This document shows, in pieces, positions 1 through 8,676 of a stretch of DNA of 64,000 nucleotides; within the stretch, counting starts at the first letter, position 1; each line of letters opens with the position of its first letter. The notes beneath the pieces were generated by a model. That model did no database searches and was not told where the DNA came from. It was given only the letters and a program-made list of their open reading frames with translations. The DNA lies in contig NZ_FQUN01000019.1 of NCBI RefSeq assembly GCF_900129005.1, positions 1 through 64,000 on the forward strand, in the 5' to 3' direction. The position numbers and the translations under genes are program-made. The DNA comes from Leeuwenhoekiella marinoflava DSM 3653 (lineage in GTDB: Bacteria > Bacteroidota > Bacteroidia > Flavobacteriales > Flavobacteriaceae).

Positions 1-1440
1 TTTATCGGAACAGATAGTTTCAGTTATGAAGTATGTGACGGCGGTAGCCCTGTAGCTTGTGACAGTGCAGATGTAACTATTCAGGTAATTCCTGTAGAGG
101 ATTCACTCGAGAATGAAGCTCCAATAGCTAATGACGACACGAATATTACAGAAAGTGGTGTTCCGGCTACGGGCAATGTACTGGTTAACGACTTTGATCC
201 TGATGGAGATGAGTTGACAGTAACTGGCAATACACAGCCCAATAATGGTAGTGTAATAGTAAATCCTGATGGGACTTATACTTATACTCCAGAATCTGGT
301 TTTGTAGGAGAAGATAGATTCGAATACACGGTATGTGATAATGGTGATCCATCCTTATGTGCAACAGGAACTGTCACAATAGAAGTAACTCTTGATTTAG
401 GAAATAGTACTGTAGCTAATGATGATGCTTACTTTACATTGCTAGATGAAGTTATAAATGAAAATGTATTGGATAATGATTTTGATCCTGAAGGTCAAGT
501 ACAGACTGTAGATACTAGTGTTACACCTGTAAATGGTCCGACAAACGGAACGCTTACAATCAATTCAGATGGTACATTTACTTATACACCTAATGCAGGT
601 TTTGTAGGTACTGATCAATTTACATATCAAGTTGTAGATTCAGGAGCTCCTGTAGCAACAGATATAGCAACGGTTTACATTTCTGTTAGGGATGCTAATT
701 TGATTCCGCCACCACCGCTTGTCTCAGGATTAGCTCTTGAAAAGGTAGGAGTGTTTAATGATGAAAATGGAGATCAAAGACCACAAGTGGGAGAAACTAT
801 CACATATACATTCACGGTTTATAATACAGGTGAAGTTGCCATCTCAGATCTAGTGATTGAGGATCCATTAGTTGAAGTTAGTGGAGGTCCAATTGATTTA
901 GAGCCAGGAGAAATTGATGCTACAACTTTTACAGCAGTATATTCTATAAATCAAGCAGATATTGAACAATTATTTGTAGAGAATCAGGCATTTATTAGTG
1001 GTGTGCTACCTGATGGAGAAATTATTGAAGACTTGTCTGATGATCCAAATAATGATGACAATGTGGATGTAAATGAAAATGGTAATCCTGATGATGTTAC
1101 TATTACAATTATCCCTAATGTGTTAGCAGATGGAGATATCATTATTTACAATGTGATGACTCCTAATGGTGATGGTCTTAATGATATTTTTATGATTGAA
1201 AATATTGATAGATATCCTGACAATAAAGTTCAGATCTTTAACAGATGGGGAGTTGAAGTTTACAGTACTGAAGGTTATAGTATAGATAACGGAAATGTAT
1301 TTAGTGGTTTCTCTGATGGCCGTGCAACGGTAAGAAGAGGTGAGCGCTTGCCTACAGGAACGTATTACTATGTAATTGAGTATGCAGATCCAACAACGGG
1401 TGCAGTGCGAAATAAAGCTTCATTCCTTTACATTAATTAA
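1..1440 (+). CDS. Secreted cadherin-like adhesin with type IX secretion sorting domain (5' end outside window)
   Basis: The reading frame is open from base 1 with no stop, so this is the C-terminal 479 residues of a larger protein. It shows tandem Ig/cadherin-like repeats of roughly 90 residues, each ending in a G-F-x-G-x-D-x-F-x-Y motif. A DUF11-like beta-sandwich follows (ITYTFTVYNTGEV). The last ~100 residues begin VMTPNGDGLNDIF and match the CHU_C / gliding-motility C-terminal domain, the type B signal of the type IX secretion system (T9SS). Known role of the family: large cell-surface adhesins exported by T9SS and anchored outside the outer membrane. The next two genes encode a PorP/SprF protein and an OmpA-like protein, the usual partners of such adhesins. 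The ligand cannot be inferred. Confidence 0.93.
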   Translation, partial: FIGTDSFSYEVCDGGSPVACDSADVTIQVIPVEDSLENEAPIANDDTNITESGVPATGNVLVNDFDPDGDELTVTGNTQPNNGSVIVNPDGTYTYTPESGFVGEDRFEYTVCDNGDPSLCATGTVTIEVTLDLGNSTVANDDAYFTLLDEVINENVLDNDFDPEGQVQTVDTSVTPVNGPTNGTLTINSDGTFTYTPNAGFVGTDQFTYQVVDSGAPVATDIATVYISVRDANLIPPPPLVSGLALEKVGVFNDENGDQRPQVGETITYTFTVYNTGEVAISDLVIEDPLVEVSGGPIDLEPGEIDATTFTAVYSINQADIEQLFVENQAFISGVLPDGEIIEDLSDDPNNDDNVDVNENGNPDDVTITIIPNVLADGDIIIYNVMTPNGDGLNDIFMIENIDRYPDNKVQIFNRWGVEVYSTEGYSIDNGNVFSGFSDGRATVRRGERLPTGTYYYVIEYADPTTGAVRNKASFLYIN

Positions 1441-1480
1441 TAAAGATTACTCAATGAGTACTTATAATAAAAGACTTATA

Positions 1481-2425
1481 ATGATGAAAAGAAATTTGAG
1501 TAAGTTGCTGCTGCTGGTTCTATTATTAATCGCAGCTTCAGGCTATAGTCAGCAAGATCCTCAGTATACGCAGTATATGTATAATCCTTTGGTTATAAAC
1601 CCAGCTTATGCAGGTAACCGTGGGGTTACGAGTATTGTGTTACTGCACCGCAGTCAATGGGTAGGTCTTGATGGGGCTCCTAGAACTCAGAACCTATCGG
1701 TACATAGTCCTATAGGGCTAGGTAAAGTAGGTATGGGCTTTAGCTTAGTAAATGACGTGTTAGGTCCTGCAAGGGAAACTTATTTTAATACAGATTTTAG
1801 TTATACTATAGAAACTGGAGCTGAGGGTAAATTTAGTTTTGGTCTAAAGGGGTCTTTACATCTTTTAGATGTAGATTTCAGTAGAACGAACCCGTTTAAT
1901 ACAAACGACCCGTTTTTAATCAATATAGATAACAAGCTTTCGCCAAATGTGGGGGTAGGCGTATTCTATCATGATTCTAAATTTTATGCCGGTTTATCTG
2001 CCCCTCAGTTGTTACAGACCGATCATTTTGACCGAAGTGGGTCTCAGGGAGCAGAGACTTTTGTTGCTGAGGAAAACATTCACTATTACGGTTTAGCAGG
2101 CTATGTTTTTGATTTAAACAGAAATGTAAAGTTTAAGCCTTCAACCTTAGTTAAAATGGTAGCGGGAGCGCCTCTTTCAGTAGATGTGAACGCAAACTTT
2201 ATGTTTTATGATAAGCTTACATTGGGAGCTTCTTATCGCTGGAGTGCAGCATTGAGTGGTTTAGTAGGATTTCAAGTAAATGACGGATTGCTTATAGGTT
2301 TTGCTTACGATCGTGAGACTACAGATCTTGGAAATGCGACTTATAATAACGGAACTTATGAACTGTTTTTACGCTTTGAACTTTTCAAAGAATACAATCG
2401 TATGCTAACCCCTCGTTTCTTTTAA
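1481..2425 (+). CDS. PorP/SprF family type IX secretion system membrane protein
   Basis: The protein has a signal peptide (MKRNLSKLLLLVLLLIAASG then YSQ) and the family opening QDPQYTQYMYNP, followed by a beta-barrel-like body of about 300 residues ending in an aromatic residue (RFF). PorP/SprF proteins are outer-membrane proteins needed for export or attachment of particular T9SS cargo, as SprF serves SprB. The start is uncertain: tandem ATGs at 1481 and 1484 fit the signal peptide best, while an ATG at 1454 would add a hydrophilic extension. It lies 40 nt downstream of the adhesin and 14 nt upstream of the OmpA gene, so one transcript is likely. Inference: it is the dedicated partner of the adhesin. 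Confidence 0.9.
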   Translation: MMKRNLSKLLLLVLLLIAASGYSQQDPQYTQYMYNPLVINPAYAGNRGVTSIVLLHRSQWVGLDGAPRTQNLSVHSPIGLGKVGMGFSLVNDVLGPARETYFNTDFSYTIETGAEGKFSFGLKGSLHLLDVDFSRTNPFNTNDPFLINIDNKLSPNVGVGVFYHDSKFYAGLSAPQLLQTDHFDRSGSQGAETFVAEENIHYYGLAGYVFDLNRNVKFKPSTLVKMVAGAPLSVDVNANFMFYDKLTLGASYRWSAALSGLVGFQVNDGLLIGFAYDRETTDLGNATYNNGTYELFLRFELFKEYNRMLTPRFF

Positions 2426-2439
2426 TAAAACACACCCCT

Positions 2440-4362
2440 ATGAATCTAAAATATTATGGCATTGTTCTTTTAGTATTTGTGCTTAATGCTTCTCAGATAG
2501 TAGCTCAAGAGCGTGAAGTCGCTAAAGGAAACAAGAAGTTTAATCAATATGCTTTTGTTGACTCTCAGAAAATTTATTTAAAAGTTGCAGAAGGTGGCTA
2601 TGAGTCGGCAGATTTGTTTTCTAAGCTTGGTGATAGTTTTTATTATAACGCAGATTATAGCGAAGCAGTAACCTGGTATGATAAGCTCGTAAAAAAGTAT
2701 GCGGAATCTGTAACACCAGATCAGTATTTTAGATATGCACAGGCTCTAAGAGCTGTAGAACAGTATGATGAATCTGATGAAATGATAGCGCGCTATCAAG
2801 AGCTTATGGATGCTGCTGGTGAAGCATATTATGACCCTAATACGATTACCAAAATACGCTCTGAGAGACAAAATTACGAGGTTAATAAATTAAATGTAAA
2901 TGCTAAAGGGTATTCAGATTTTGCTCCTGCTTTTTATGGAGAAAAATTATTGTTTGCTTCAACGCGTGATACCGGCACTTTTATTAGTCGCATTCATAAA
3001 TGGAATAATCAACCGTTTTTAGATTTATATGTTGGTTCTATAGATGAGAGTGCACAGGTTAATTCCGTAGAAAAATTAAAAGGAAGCATTAATACAGAAT
3101 TTCATGAAAGTACGGCCACGCTATCACCTGATGGAGCATCGCTATATTTCACCCGAAATAATTTTACAGCAGACCAATATCGTTCAGATAGTAACAAGAC
3201 TAATAAACTGAAACTTTACAAAGCAGTAAAAGGAGCAGGAGATAGTTTTGAGAATGTAGTTGAACTTCCCTTCAATGATAATGATTTTTCTACAGCGCAC
3301 CCTGCGGTATCTCCAGATGGTAAGATTTTATATTTTGCTTCAGATCGCCCGGGGACTTTCGGAGAGTCTGATTTATGGAAAGTAGCAATCAATGAAGATG
3401 GTAGCTATGGCGAAGTAGAAAATCTAGGAGCTACTATAAATACACCAGGTCGAGAGACGTTTCCATTTATAGATAAAACCGGTAAGCTTTACTTCTCTAC
3501 AGATGGTAGAGGAGGACTGGGAGGTCTTGATGTCTATATTTATGATTTTGAGAAGAATATGCTTTCTAATATTGGAGCACCTATAAACAGTACTAAAGAT
3601 GACTTTACGTTTGTTTATGACACCGATTCAGGTAAAGGATTTTTTGCCTCTAACAGAGCTAATGATCCATTAGACGATGATATTTATAGCTTTATACGTA
3701 AAGCTTGTGAGAGTATTTTAACAGTAAATGTTATTGATAAAGAAACAAAAGAACCTTTAAATGGAGCTTTAGTTGGAGTTCGTGATTTAGAAAATGAGCT
3801 TTTAATTTCAGGAGAAGCTGTAGCGCCTGATGCTACTTTTATTTACGAAGATCCAGATTGTGGTGAAGAGTATTTTGCACGTGCAGAAATGAAAGGTTAT
3901 ACTACGGCAGAAAAGCTGGTAGCAATACCTGAAGAATCTAGTGATGTAAACGTGATCATAGAGCTTGAAAAAGCGACTACCAGTATTCCTCCTAATTTTG
4001 ATCTAGGTAAGTTGATCAATCCAATTTATTTTGATTTTGATAAGTCTTATATCAGGCCTGATGCAGCTGTAGAACTTGCAAAGATTATCGAGATTTTAAA
4101 AGAATATCCTGAGCTACATATTGATGTTAGATCACATACAGATAGCCGCGGTAACGATGCATACAACTTAGCTCTTTCAGAAAGACGTAACCAGTCTACT
4201 ATAGATTATATTATTAATGAAGGCGGTATAGCTTCAGAACGTTTAACGGGTCGTGGCTATGGCGAGACACAATTGCTTAATAAATGTAGCAACGGTGTTA
4301 AATGTAGTGAAGAACAACATCAGCTCAACAGACGCAGTGAGTTTATCGTTCAAGATTATTAA
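2440..4362 (+). CDS. OmpA family protein with TPR, PD40 propeller and peptidoglycan-binding domain
   Basis: The 640-residue protein has a signal peptide (cleavage near QIVAQ), TPR-like helices (about residues 25-140), WD40-like PD40 repeats (about 160-420, for example LSPDGASLYFT and VSPDGKILYFASDRPG), a carboxypeptidase-regulatory-like beta-sandwich (about 425-515) and a C-terminal OmpA domain (about 530-640; YFDFDKSYIRPDA and SHTDSRGNDAYN). OmpA domains bind peptidoglycan. This domain order is typical of Bacteroidetes proteins encoded after PorP/SprF genes. Inferred role: envelope anchor or accessory factor for the upstream adhesin and PorP pair. A strong terminator follows, closing the three-gene unit. 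Confidence 0.9.
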   Translation: MNLKYYGIVLLVFVLNASQIVAQEREVAKGNKKFNQYAFVDSQKIYLKVAEGGYESADLFSKLGDSFYYNADYSEAVTWYDKLVKKYAESVTPDQYFRYAQALRAVEQYDESDEMIARYQELMDAAGEAYYDPNTITKIRSERQNYEVNKLNVNAKGYSDFAPAFYGEKLLFASTRDTGTFISRIHKWNNQPFLDLYVGSIDESAQVNSVEKLKGSINTEFHESTATLSPDGASLYFTRNNFTADQYRSDSNKTNKLKLYKAVKGAGDSFENVVELPFNDNDFSTAHPAVSPDGKILYFASDRPGTFGESDLWKVAINEDGSYGEVENLGATINTPGRETFPFIDKTGKLYFSTDGRGGLGGLDVYIYDFEKNMLSNIGAPINSTKDDFTFVYDTDSGKGFFASNRANDPLDDDIYSFIRKACESILTVNVIDKETKEPLNGALVGVRDLENELLISGEAVAPDATFIYEDPDCGEEYFARAEMKGYTTAEKLVAIPEESSDVNVIIELEKATTSIPPNFDLGKLINPIYFDFDKSYIRPDAAVELAKIIEILKEYPELHIDVRSHTDSRGNDAYNLALSERRNQSTIDYIINEGGIASERLTGRGYGETQLLNKCSNGVKCSEEQHQLNRRSEFIVQDY

Positions 4363-4387
4363 TTAAGCATCTACATAACAAAACCCC

Positions 4388-4418
4388 AAAAAAGCCTTCT
4401 AATTTAGAAGGCTTTTTC
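4388..4418 (+). terminator. Rho-independent terminator after the adhesin/PorP/OmpA unit
   Basis: Near-perfect inverted repeat (AAAAGCCTTCTAA paired with TTAGAAGGCTTTT) ending in a T run, 26 nt after the OmpA-family stop codon. Confidence 0.85.
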
Positions 4419-4420
4419 TA

Positions 4421-4451
4421 TTGTTAAGGCTTTAAGGTATTTGTACATTTA
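4421..4451 (+). promoter_or_regulatory. Probable promoter of idi operon
   Basis: TTG at 4421-4423, a 20-nt spacer, then TACATTTA at 4444-4451. This is the Bacteroidetes -33/-7 pattern with one mismatch (final G to A) and sits just upstream of the idi start at 4468. Confidence 0.45.
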
Positions 4452-4467
4452 CAATCAAAAATAATTT

Positions 4468-4986
4468 ATGAAAGAAGAATTAGTGATTCTCGTTGATGAA
4501 AACGATCAGCAAGTAGGTTTGATGCCAAAAATTGAGGCTCATGAAAAAGCCTTATTGCACAGAGCTTTTTCTGTATTTGTTTTCAACAGCAAAAAGGAAT
4601 TGATGATTCAGCAGCGAGCGTTTCACAAATATCATTCACCGGGTTTATGGACGAATACCTGCTGTAGTCATCAGCGTGAAGGAGAATCTAATATAGATGC
4701 CGGTAGAAGACGTTTGATGGAAGAAATGGGCTTTACTGTAGATTTAGAAGAAAGTATTTCTTTTATATACAAAGCTCCTTTTGATAACGGACTTACCGAA
4801 CATGAATATGACCACATTCTATTAGGTGATTTTGAAGGAGAACCAGATTTGAATCCAGATGAAGTAGCTGCCTGGAAGTGGATGTCCCTTGAAGCCATAC
4901 AAGAAGATATGAATGTTCATCCTGAAATTTATACAGAGTGGTTTAAAATCATTTTTGAAAAATTTTATAATCACATAGAACAATGA
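4468..4986 (+). CDS. idi: Isopentenyl-diphosphate delta-isomerase, type I
   Basis: This 172-residue Nudix-fold enzyme interconverts isopentenyl and dimethylallyl diphosphate in cytoplasmic isoprenoid synthesis. The family signatures are present: HRAFSVFVFN near the N-terminus, the catalytic-cysteine segment TNTCCSHQ, the Nudix-like stretch around RRLMEEMGF, and the glutamate-rich metal site in EHEYDHILLGDF. The length matches bacterial type I enzymes. Its stop codon overlaps the ATG of the next gene (ATGA), so the two are translationally coupled. Confidence 0.95.
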   Translation: MKEELVILVDENDQQVGLMPKIEAHEKALLHRAFSVFVFNSKKELMIQQRAFHKYHSPGLWTNTCCSHQREGESNIDAGRRRLMEEMGFTVDLEESISFIYKAPFDNGLTEHEYDHILLGDFEGEPDLNPDEVAAWKWMSLEAIQEDMNVHPEIYTEWFKIIFEKFYNHIEQ

Positions 4987-5393
4987 AAGTAACGGTAAGT
5001 CGTAAAGCCCATTTTAACGCTGCCCATAGACTTTACAGGTCAGAATGGGATGATGCTAAAAACTTAGAAGTTTTTGGGAAATGCAGTTATCCTAATTATC
5101 ACGGGCATAATTATGAACTTATTGTTGCTGTAACCGGAGAGATAGATCCTGAGACTGGTTTTGTAATTGATCTTAAGATCTTAAAAGATATCATCAAGTC
5201 TGAAGTAGAAGATCCATTTGATCATAAGAATCTTAATTTAGACGTTTCGGAATTTGCAGAGCTAAATCCTACTGCTGAAAACATCTGTGTGGTGATCTAC
5301 AATAAAATGAGAAAAAAACTTGAAGCTGAGTTTGAGATTGAAGTGACTCTTTATGAAACTCCGCGTAATTTTGTAAGCTATAATGGCAAATAA
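4983..5393 (+). CDS. 6-pyruvoyl/6-carboxy-tetrahydropterin synthase family protein (QueD-like)
   Basis: The 136-residue protein has the zinc-binding histidines of the family: one in FNAAHRL and two in YHGHNYEL. The cysteine in FGKCSYPNYHGHN corresponds to the usual active-site Cys. Family members act either in queuosine synthesis (QueD, 6-carboxytetrahydropterin) or in tetrahydropterin metabolism; sequence alone does not decide which. The gene overlaps idi by 4 nt, although the two pathways are not obviously linked. Confidence 0.88.
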   Translation: MKVTVSRKAHFNAAHRLYRSEWDDAKNLEVFGKCSYPNYHGHNYELIVAVTGEIDPETGFVIDLKILKDIIKSEVEDPFDHKNLNLDVSEFAELNPTAENICVVIYNKMRKKLEAEFEIEVTLYETPRNFVSYNGK

Positions 5394-5480
5394 AGCTTCA
5401 ACGCTCGATGCCATTTAAAATGAATTTGACTAATAAAAAATTATTAATTAAAAAACGCCCTCGTGGTTATTAGAAAAAAT

Positions 5481-6449
5481 ATGAGCAATTCTGTTTATCC
5501 ATTAACATTCAAGCCTGTTCTTAAAGAGAAGATTTGGGGAGGTCAAAAACTAAATGAAATCTTCGGAAAAGGCGATAGCGCTACTGCAAAAGTAGGCGAG
5601 AGCTGGGAGATTGCAGATCTTGAAGAAGGTCAGAGTATTGTAAAGGAAGGAGCTTTAGAAGGAAAGACTTTAAATGAAGTGATAGTTTCTAATCCTGAAG
5701 GATTTTTAGGTAAAAAGGTCCATGATGTTTTTGGATCCCATTTTCCATTACTCATAAAGTTTATTGATGCTGCTAGCGACCTTTCAATTCAGGTGCATCC
5801 TACAGATGAGACTTCACCTACAGGAGTAGGTAAAACTGAAATGTGGTATATTATGCAAGCTGATGAAGGTGCAAAGTTAACAGTAGGTTTTAATACTAAA
5901 ATAACAAAAGAGGAGTACGATGAGCGTATAGATAATCTTACAATCGAAGAGGTGATGGATGAGCACGTTGTAGAAGAAGGAGATTCTTTCTTTATCAATG
6001 CTGGGCGCATTCACGCAATTGGTGGCGGTGTTTTATTAGCTGAAATTCAGCAGACATCAGATGTGACTTATCGTGTTTACGATTATAATCGTAAAGATGA
6101 CAATGGTAATTTACGTGACTTACACGTTAAAGAATCAAGAGAGGTTTTAGATTTTGAAACGACTCAGGACTTTAAATTAGATTACGATCGTAGTGCTAAA
6201 AATGAGGCACAGGTTGTTAAACATCATACGTATTTTAAAACTGATTGGGTAAATATTCAAGAGCAGGTTTATTCTGTTGAAAGAACAGATTCTTTTACAA
6301 TCATCATTGTTGTTTCAGGTACAGTTAAGTTTTCTGATGGAGCTATAAACGGAACGCTATCTTCTGGAGAGACCTTATTAATTCCTGCTGATACTAAAGC
6401 GGTTCAGTTAGAGGCTGATAATTGTAAGATTCTAGAAGTTTATCTATAA
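5481..6449 (+). CDS. manA: Mannose-6-phosphate isomerase, class I
   Basis: Cupin-fold zinc enzyme converting mannose-6-phosphate and fructose-6-phosphate, which supplies GDP-mannose for surface glycans. Metal-site motifs are visible: IQVHPTDE (His and Glu ligands) and FINAGRIHAIGGG (third His). The length (322 residues) matches the short class I form. The ATG at 5481 is preferred over an upstream GTG at 5463 because the conserved region (VYPLTFKPVLKEKIWGG) begins just after it. Confidence 0.93.
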   Translation: MSNSVYPLTFKPVLKEKIWGGQKLNEIFGKGDSATAKVGESWEIADLEEGQSIVKEGALEGKTLNEVIVSNPEGFLGKKVHDVFGSHFPLLIKFIDAASDLSIQVHPTDETSPTGVGKTEMWYIMQADEGAKLTVGFNTKITKEEYDERIDNLTIEEVMDEHVVEEGDSFFINAGRIHAIGGGVLLAEIQQTSDVTYRVYDYNRKDDNGNLRDLHVKESREVLDFETTQDFKLDYDRSAKNEAQVVKHHTYFKTDWVNIQEQVYSVERTDSFTIIIVVSGTVKFSDGAINGTLSSGETLLIPADTKAVQLEADNCKILEVYL

Positions 6450-6468
6450 CAGCTGAGATAATTAAGCG

Positions 6469-6476
6469 TACTTTTG
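6469..6476 (+). promoter_or_regulatory. -7 promoter element (TACTTTTG)
   Basis: Exact match to the Bacteroidetes TAnnTTTG element, 15 nt before the ATG at 6492. No clear TTG at the expected -33 distance. Confidence 0.45.
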
Positions 6477-6491
6477 CGCAAAATTTATATT

Positions 6492-6758
6492 ATGGCAAAT
6501 ATTAGAGACCTTAAAAAAGGCATAAACTTTGTTTTAGGAGATATAATTGATGCAGTGTACATCTGGGAGGCAATTAATCCAAAAGAAGATCACAGCAAGT
6601 CTGAAGCAATTATTGATGATGCTATCGTAACCTTTGATGACTTGATCGCAAAAGTTAATGATAATAAAGTAGAAAATCGCAGCAAGCATCTTAAAGCAGT
6701 TAGTGCTGAGTTAGAAGAGCGTGGTAAAGCTTTAATAGATCGTGTAAACGCTTTGTAG
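6492..6758 (+). CDS. Small conserved helical protein of unknown function
   Basis: The 88-residue, soluble, mostly alpha-helical protein begins MANIRDLKKGINFVLGDII. It has no signal peptide, membrane segment or recognisable catalytic motif. The ATG at 6492 is chosen over an upstream in-frame alternative because a TAnnTTTG promoter element overlaps the upstream region. A bidirectional terminator follows at once, so it is probably a monocistronic unit. I do not recognise a function. Confidence 0.75.
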   Translation: MANIRDLKKGINFVLGDIIDAVYIWEAINPKEDHSKSEAIIDDAIVTFDDLIAKVNDNKVENRSKHLKAVSAELEERGKALIDRVNAL

Positions 6759-6771
6759 TTTTTATTAAAAC

Positions 6772-6823
6772 TATCACTTAAAAAAGCCTCGTGTATTTCT
6801 ACACGAGGCTTTTTTAGGTGATA
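6772..6823. terminator. Bidirectional terminator between convergent genes
   Basis: Long hairpin: the core AAAAAAGCCTCGTGTA/TACACGAGGCTTTTTT is extended by TATCAC.T/A.GTGATA outside it. A-run and T-run flanks allow it to serve both the 6492 gene (+) and the 6835 gene (-). Confidence 0.9.
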
Positions 6824-6834
6824 ACTTACTTGTT

Positions 6835-7587
6835 CTACTCTTCTGTGTAGGTAGTGTCGGTTACAGTAGTAACCATTTCTTTTTCTGCAGTTTTGCGCTC
6901 TTTGATATAATCTTTTAGAGCACTACCATATTTAGATTTTTTGATTTTCGGTTTAAGAGAATTGTAAATAGTATCTAGATATTTTACGTTCGCATCAAAA
7001 ATTTCAGAAACAGCTAAATATGGAGCAACCTCATAATCTTTATTACTAATTGCAAAATTGACTGTATATAAGTATTTGCGTTTAGTTAGATTCTGCAGTT
7101 GATTATCATAGTATAAAATAGAATCTTCTACGGCATCTTTTCGAACTTCAAAGCTTTTCTTGATCAAGTCTAAATTTTGATCATTAAAGCGGTGGATAAT
7201 TTTAGTATACTCATCTAGTTTTAGTTGATTTTCAGATCCGGTAATTGCTGCCTGACTTTCAAAGTTTTTCAGAGAAGTATTTAAGGTCATTTCGCCAGGT
7301 TCAGCAAAAATAATAATGCGATCATCGTACTCATAGGCATCCACTTTTTCTAAAGTTAAATACACGATTTGAGGTTCTTTCAAATCAGCTATAAATTCAA
7401 ATTCAGAGTTACCGTCTACTACCAGACTGTCTAAAGTCACGAGTGTTGTATCTTCAATCTTTTGAAGATATATGGTTCCTTTCTTTAAACCGTTTATTTT
7501 ACCGGTCAACTTAAAGTCTCCTTCTTTACTACAGCTCGTTACTAAGAATAATCCAATGAGGCTTAGAAGCGCTAATTTTGTTCGCAT
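6835..7587 (-). CDS. DUF4369-domain lipoprotein
   Basis: The 250-residue protein has a lipoprotein signal peptide (LIGLFLVTSC, lipobox Cys at about residue 19). A DUF4369 domain follows, recognised by FKLTGKINGLKKGTIYLQK and LVTLDSLVVDG. The remainder is charged and helical with many Tyr/Lys residues. In related proteins this domain precedes a thioredoxin-like TlpA domain. Here no CxxC or thioredoxin fold follows, so this is the short form. Location: periplasm or outer membrane. Function unknown. Confidence 0.82.
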   Translation of the reverse strand: MRTKLALLSLIGLFLVTSCSKEGDFKLTGKINGLKKGTIYLQKIEDTTLVTLDSLVVDGNSEFEFIADLKEPQIVYLTLEKVDAYEYDDRIIIFAEPGEMTLNTSLKNFESQAAITGSENQLKLDEYTKIIHRFNDQNLDLIKKSFEVRKDAVEDSILYYDNQLQNLTKRKYLYTVNFAISNKDYEVAPYLAVSEIFDANVKYLDTIYNSLKPKIKKSKYGSALKDYIKERKTAEKEMVTTVTDTTYTEE

Positions 7588-7751
7588 TTTAAATGTTTTG
7601 TTTGCTGCAAATATGCCTAAAATCTTTTTTAAAAGCTAATGCATCTATCCTTTAGCAAGACTTTTATTAAAACAGTTTAAGATAAGCCTGATGAGCTAAA
7701 GAGTTTGTGGTTTTTAGATCTTGCTAAGATTTCGATAATTTTTTAAAGGAT

Positions 7752-8669
7752 TTATTCTTTAATAAATGAAACTATATTTTTTATCAATTCAGAAGAAATT
7801 GCTCTGTATGGTTCGTTGTAGGATTTTGAATTCTCAAGATCATCTCCTTCAATTTCTTTTAGAACGTGATTCATGTTTTTTATAAGAACTAGTTTAGCTT
7901 CAGGTCTTACTGTCTTGAGTAATTCTGATTGTTCTTGAGGGATTTGTAAGTTCTTAGTTCCCTGTATGAGTAGTATAGGTAGATTAAGTTTAGTTATAAT
8001 TTCTGAAGGGTCATAACTTACCCAACTTTTCATAAAAGGTTGAACAGAAGGTTTGAAAATAGATATTAAACCCTGACTGTAATTTTTTGATTTTCCGGTT
8101 TCTTTAAGGTCTTTAAATGCTTGTTTTGCATTCTCTACAAGTCCGGGGGCTTGTAATTCAAGTTGACTTATTATGAGCTTATCTATAGGTTGCCCCATTC
8201 CGGCAATTGAAACAATTTTAGCAACTTCAATTTCTTCAGCAGCCAGCATTGCGACTAATGATCCTTGAGCATGACCTATAAGTATAATTGAAGTATATTT
8301 TTCTTTGAAGAATTTTACAATATCTACTGCGTCGTTAACAAAGTCATCAAATCGCAAACTCTCTTCCCGAAGCGTATTTTGAAGAATAAGAGGTATTAAA
8401 CGTTTATCATATCTGAATGTAGAAATACCTTCATTGGAGATTCCTTCAGCTAAAAACTTCAAGCTGTTGCTTTGCATGTTTCTCTGATTTCCATCTCGAT
8501 CAGTAGCACCAGAATCTGGAATAATAATTGCTAATGTATCTGATTTGATATTTTGCTCTAATAAAGTACCCGAAATTAGATGATTCACTCTTATGTTAGA
8601 CTCAATAAGACTTTGAGAGTGTAAAGTGTTTAAGAAAAGAATAAAGCACAAGAAAACTGCTAAACGCAT
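7752..8669 (-). CDS. Secreted alpha/beta-hydrolase-fold protein with degenerate catalytic triad
   Basis: The 305-residue protein has a signal peptide (MRLAVFLCFILFLNTLHSQ) and an S33-type alpha/beta-hydrolase fold: DSGATDRDGNQ oxyanion-loop region, FRYDKR, the nucleophile-elbow position ILIGHAQGSLVAM, the acid loop IQGTKNLQIP and the histidine segment MNHVLK. In active relatives the elbow reads GHSxGS and the acid loop GTxDxQ; here Ser is Ala and Asp is Asn, while His is kept. The ATG at 8669 is preferred because it starts a clean signal peptide; the longer frame from 8765 runs into the upstream gene. It lies 7 nt after the PH-like gene, so they are co-transcribed. Probably a non-catalytic homologue. 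Confidence 0.82.
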   Translation of the reverse strand: MRLAVFLCFILFLNTLHSQSLIESNIRVNHLISGTLLEQNIKSDTLAIIIPDSGATDRDGNQRNMQSNSLKFLAEGISNEGISTFRYDKRLIPLILQNTLREESLRFDDFVNDAVDIVKFFKEKYTSIILIGHAQGSLVAMLAAEEIEVAKIVSIAGMGQPIDKLIISQLELQAPGLVENAKQAFKDLKETGKSKNYSQGLISIFKPSVQPFMKSWVSYDPSEIITKLNLPILLIQGTKNLQIPQEQSELLKTVRPEAKLVLIKNMNHVLKEIEGDDLENSKSYNEPYRAISSELIKNIVSFIKE

Positions 8670-8676
8670 AGTGTAT

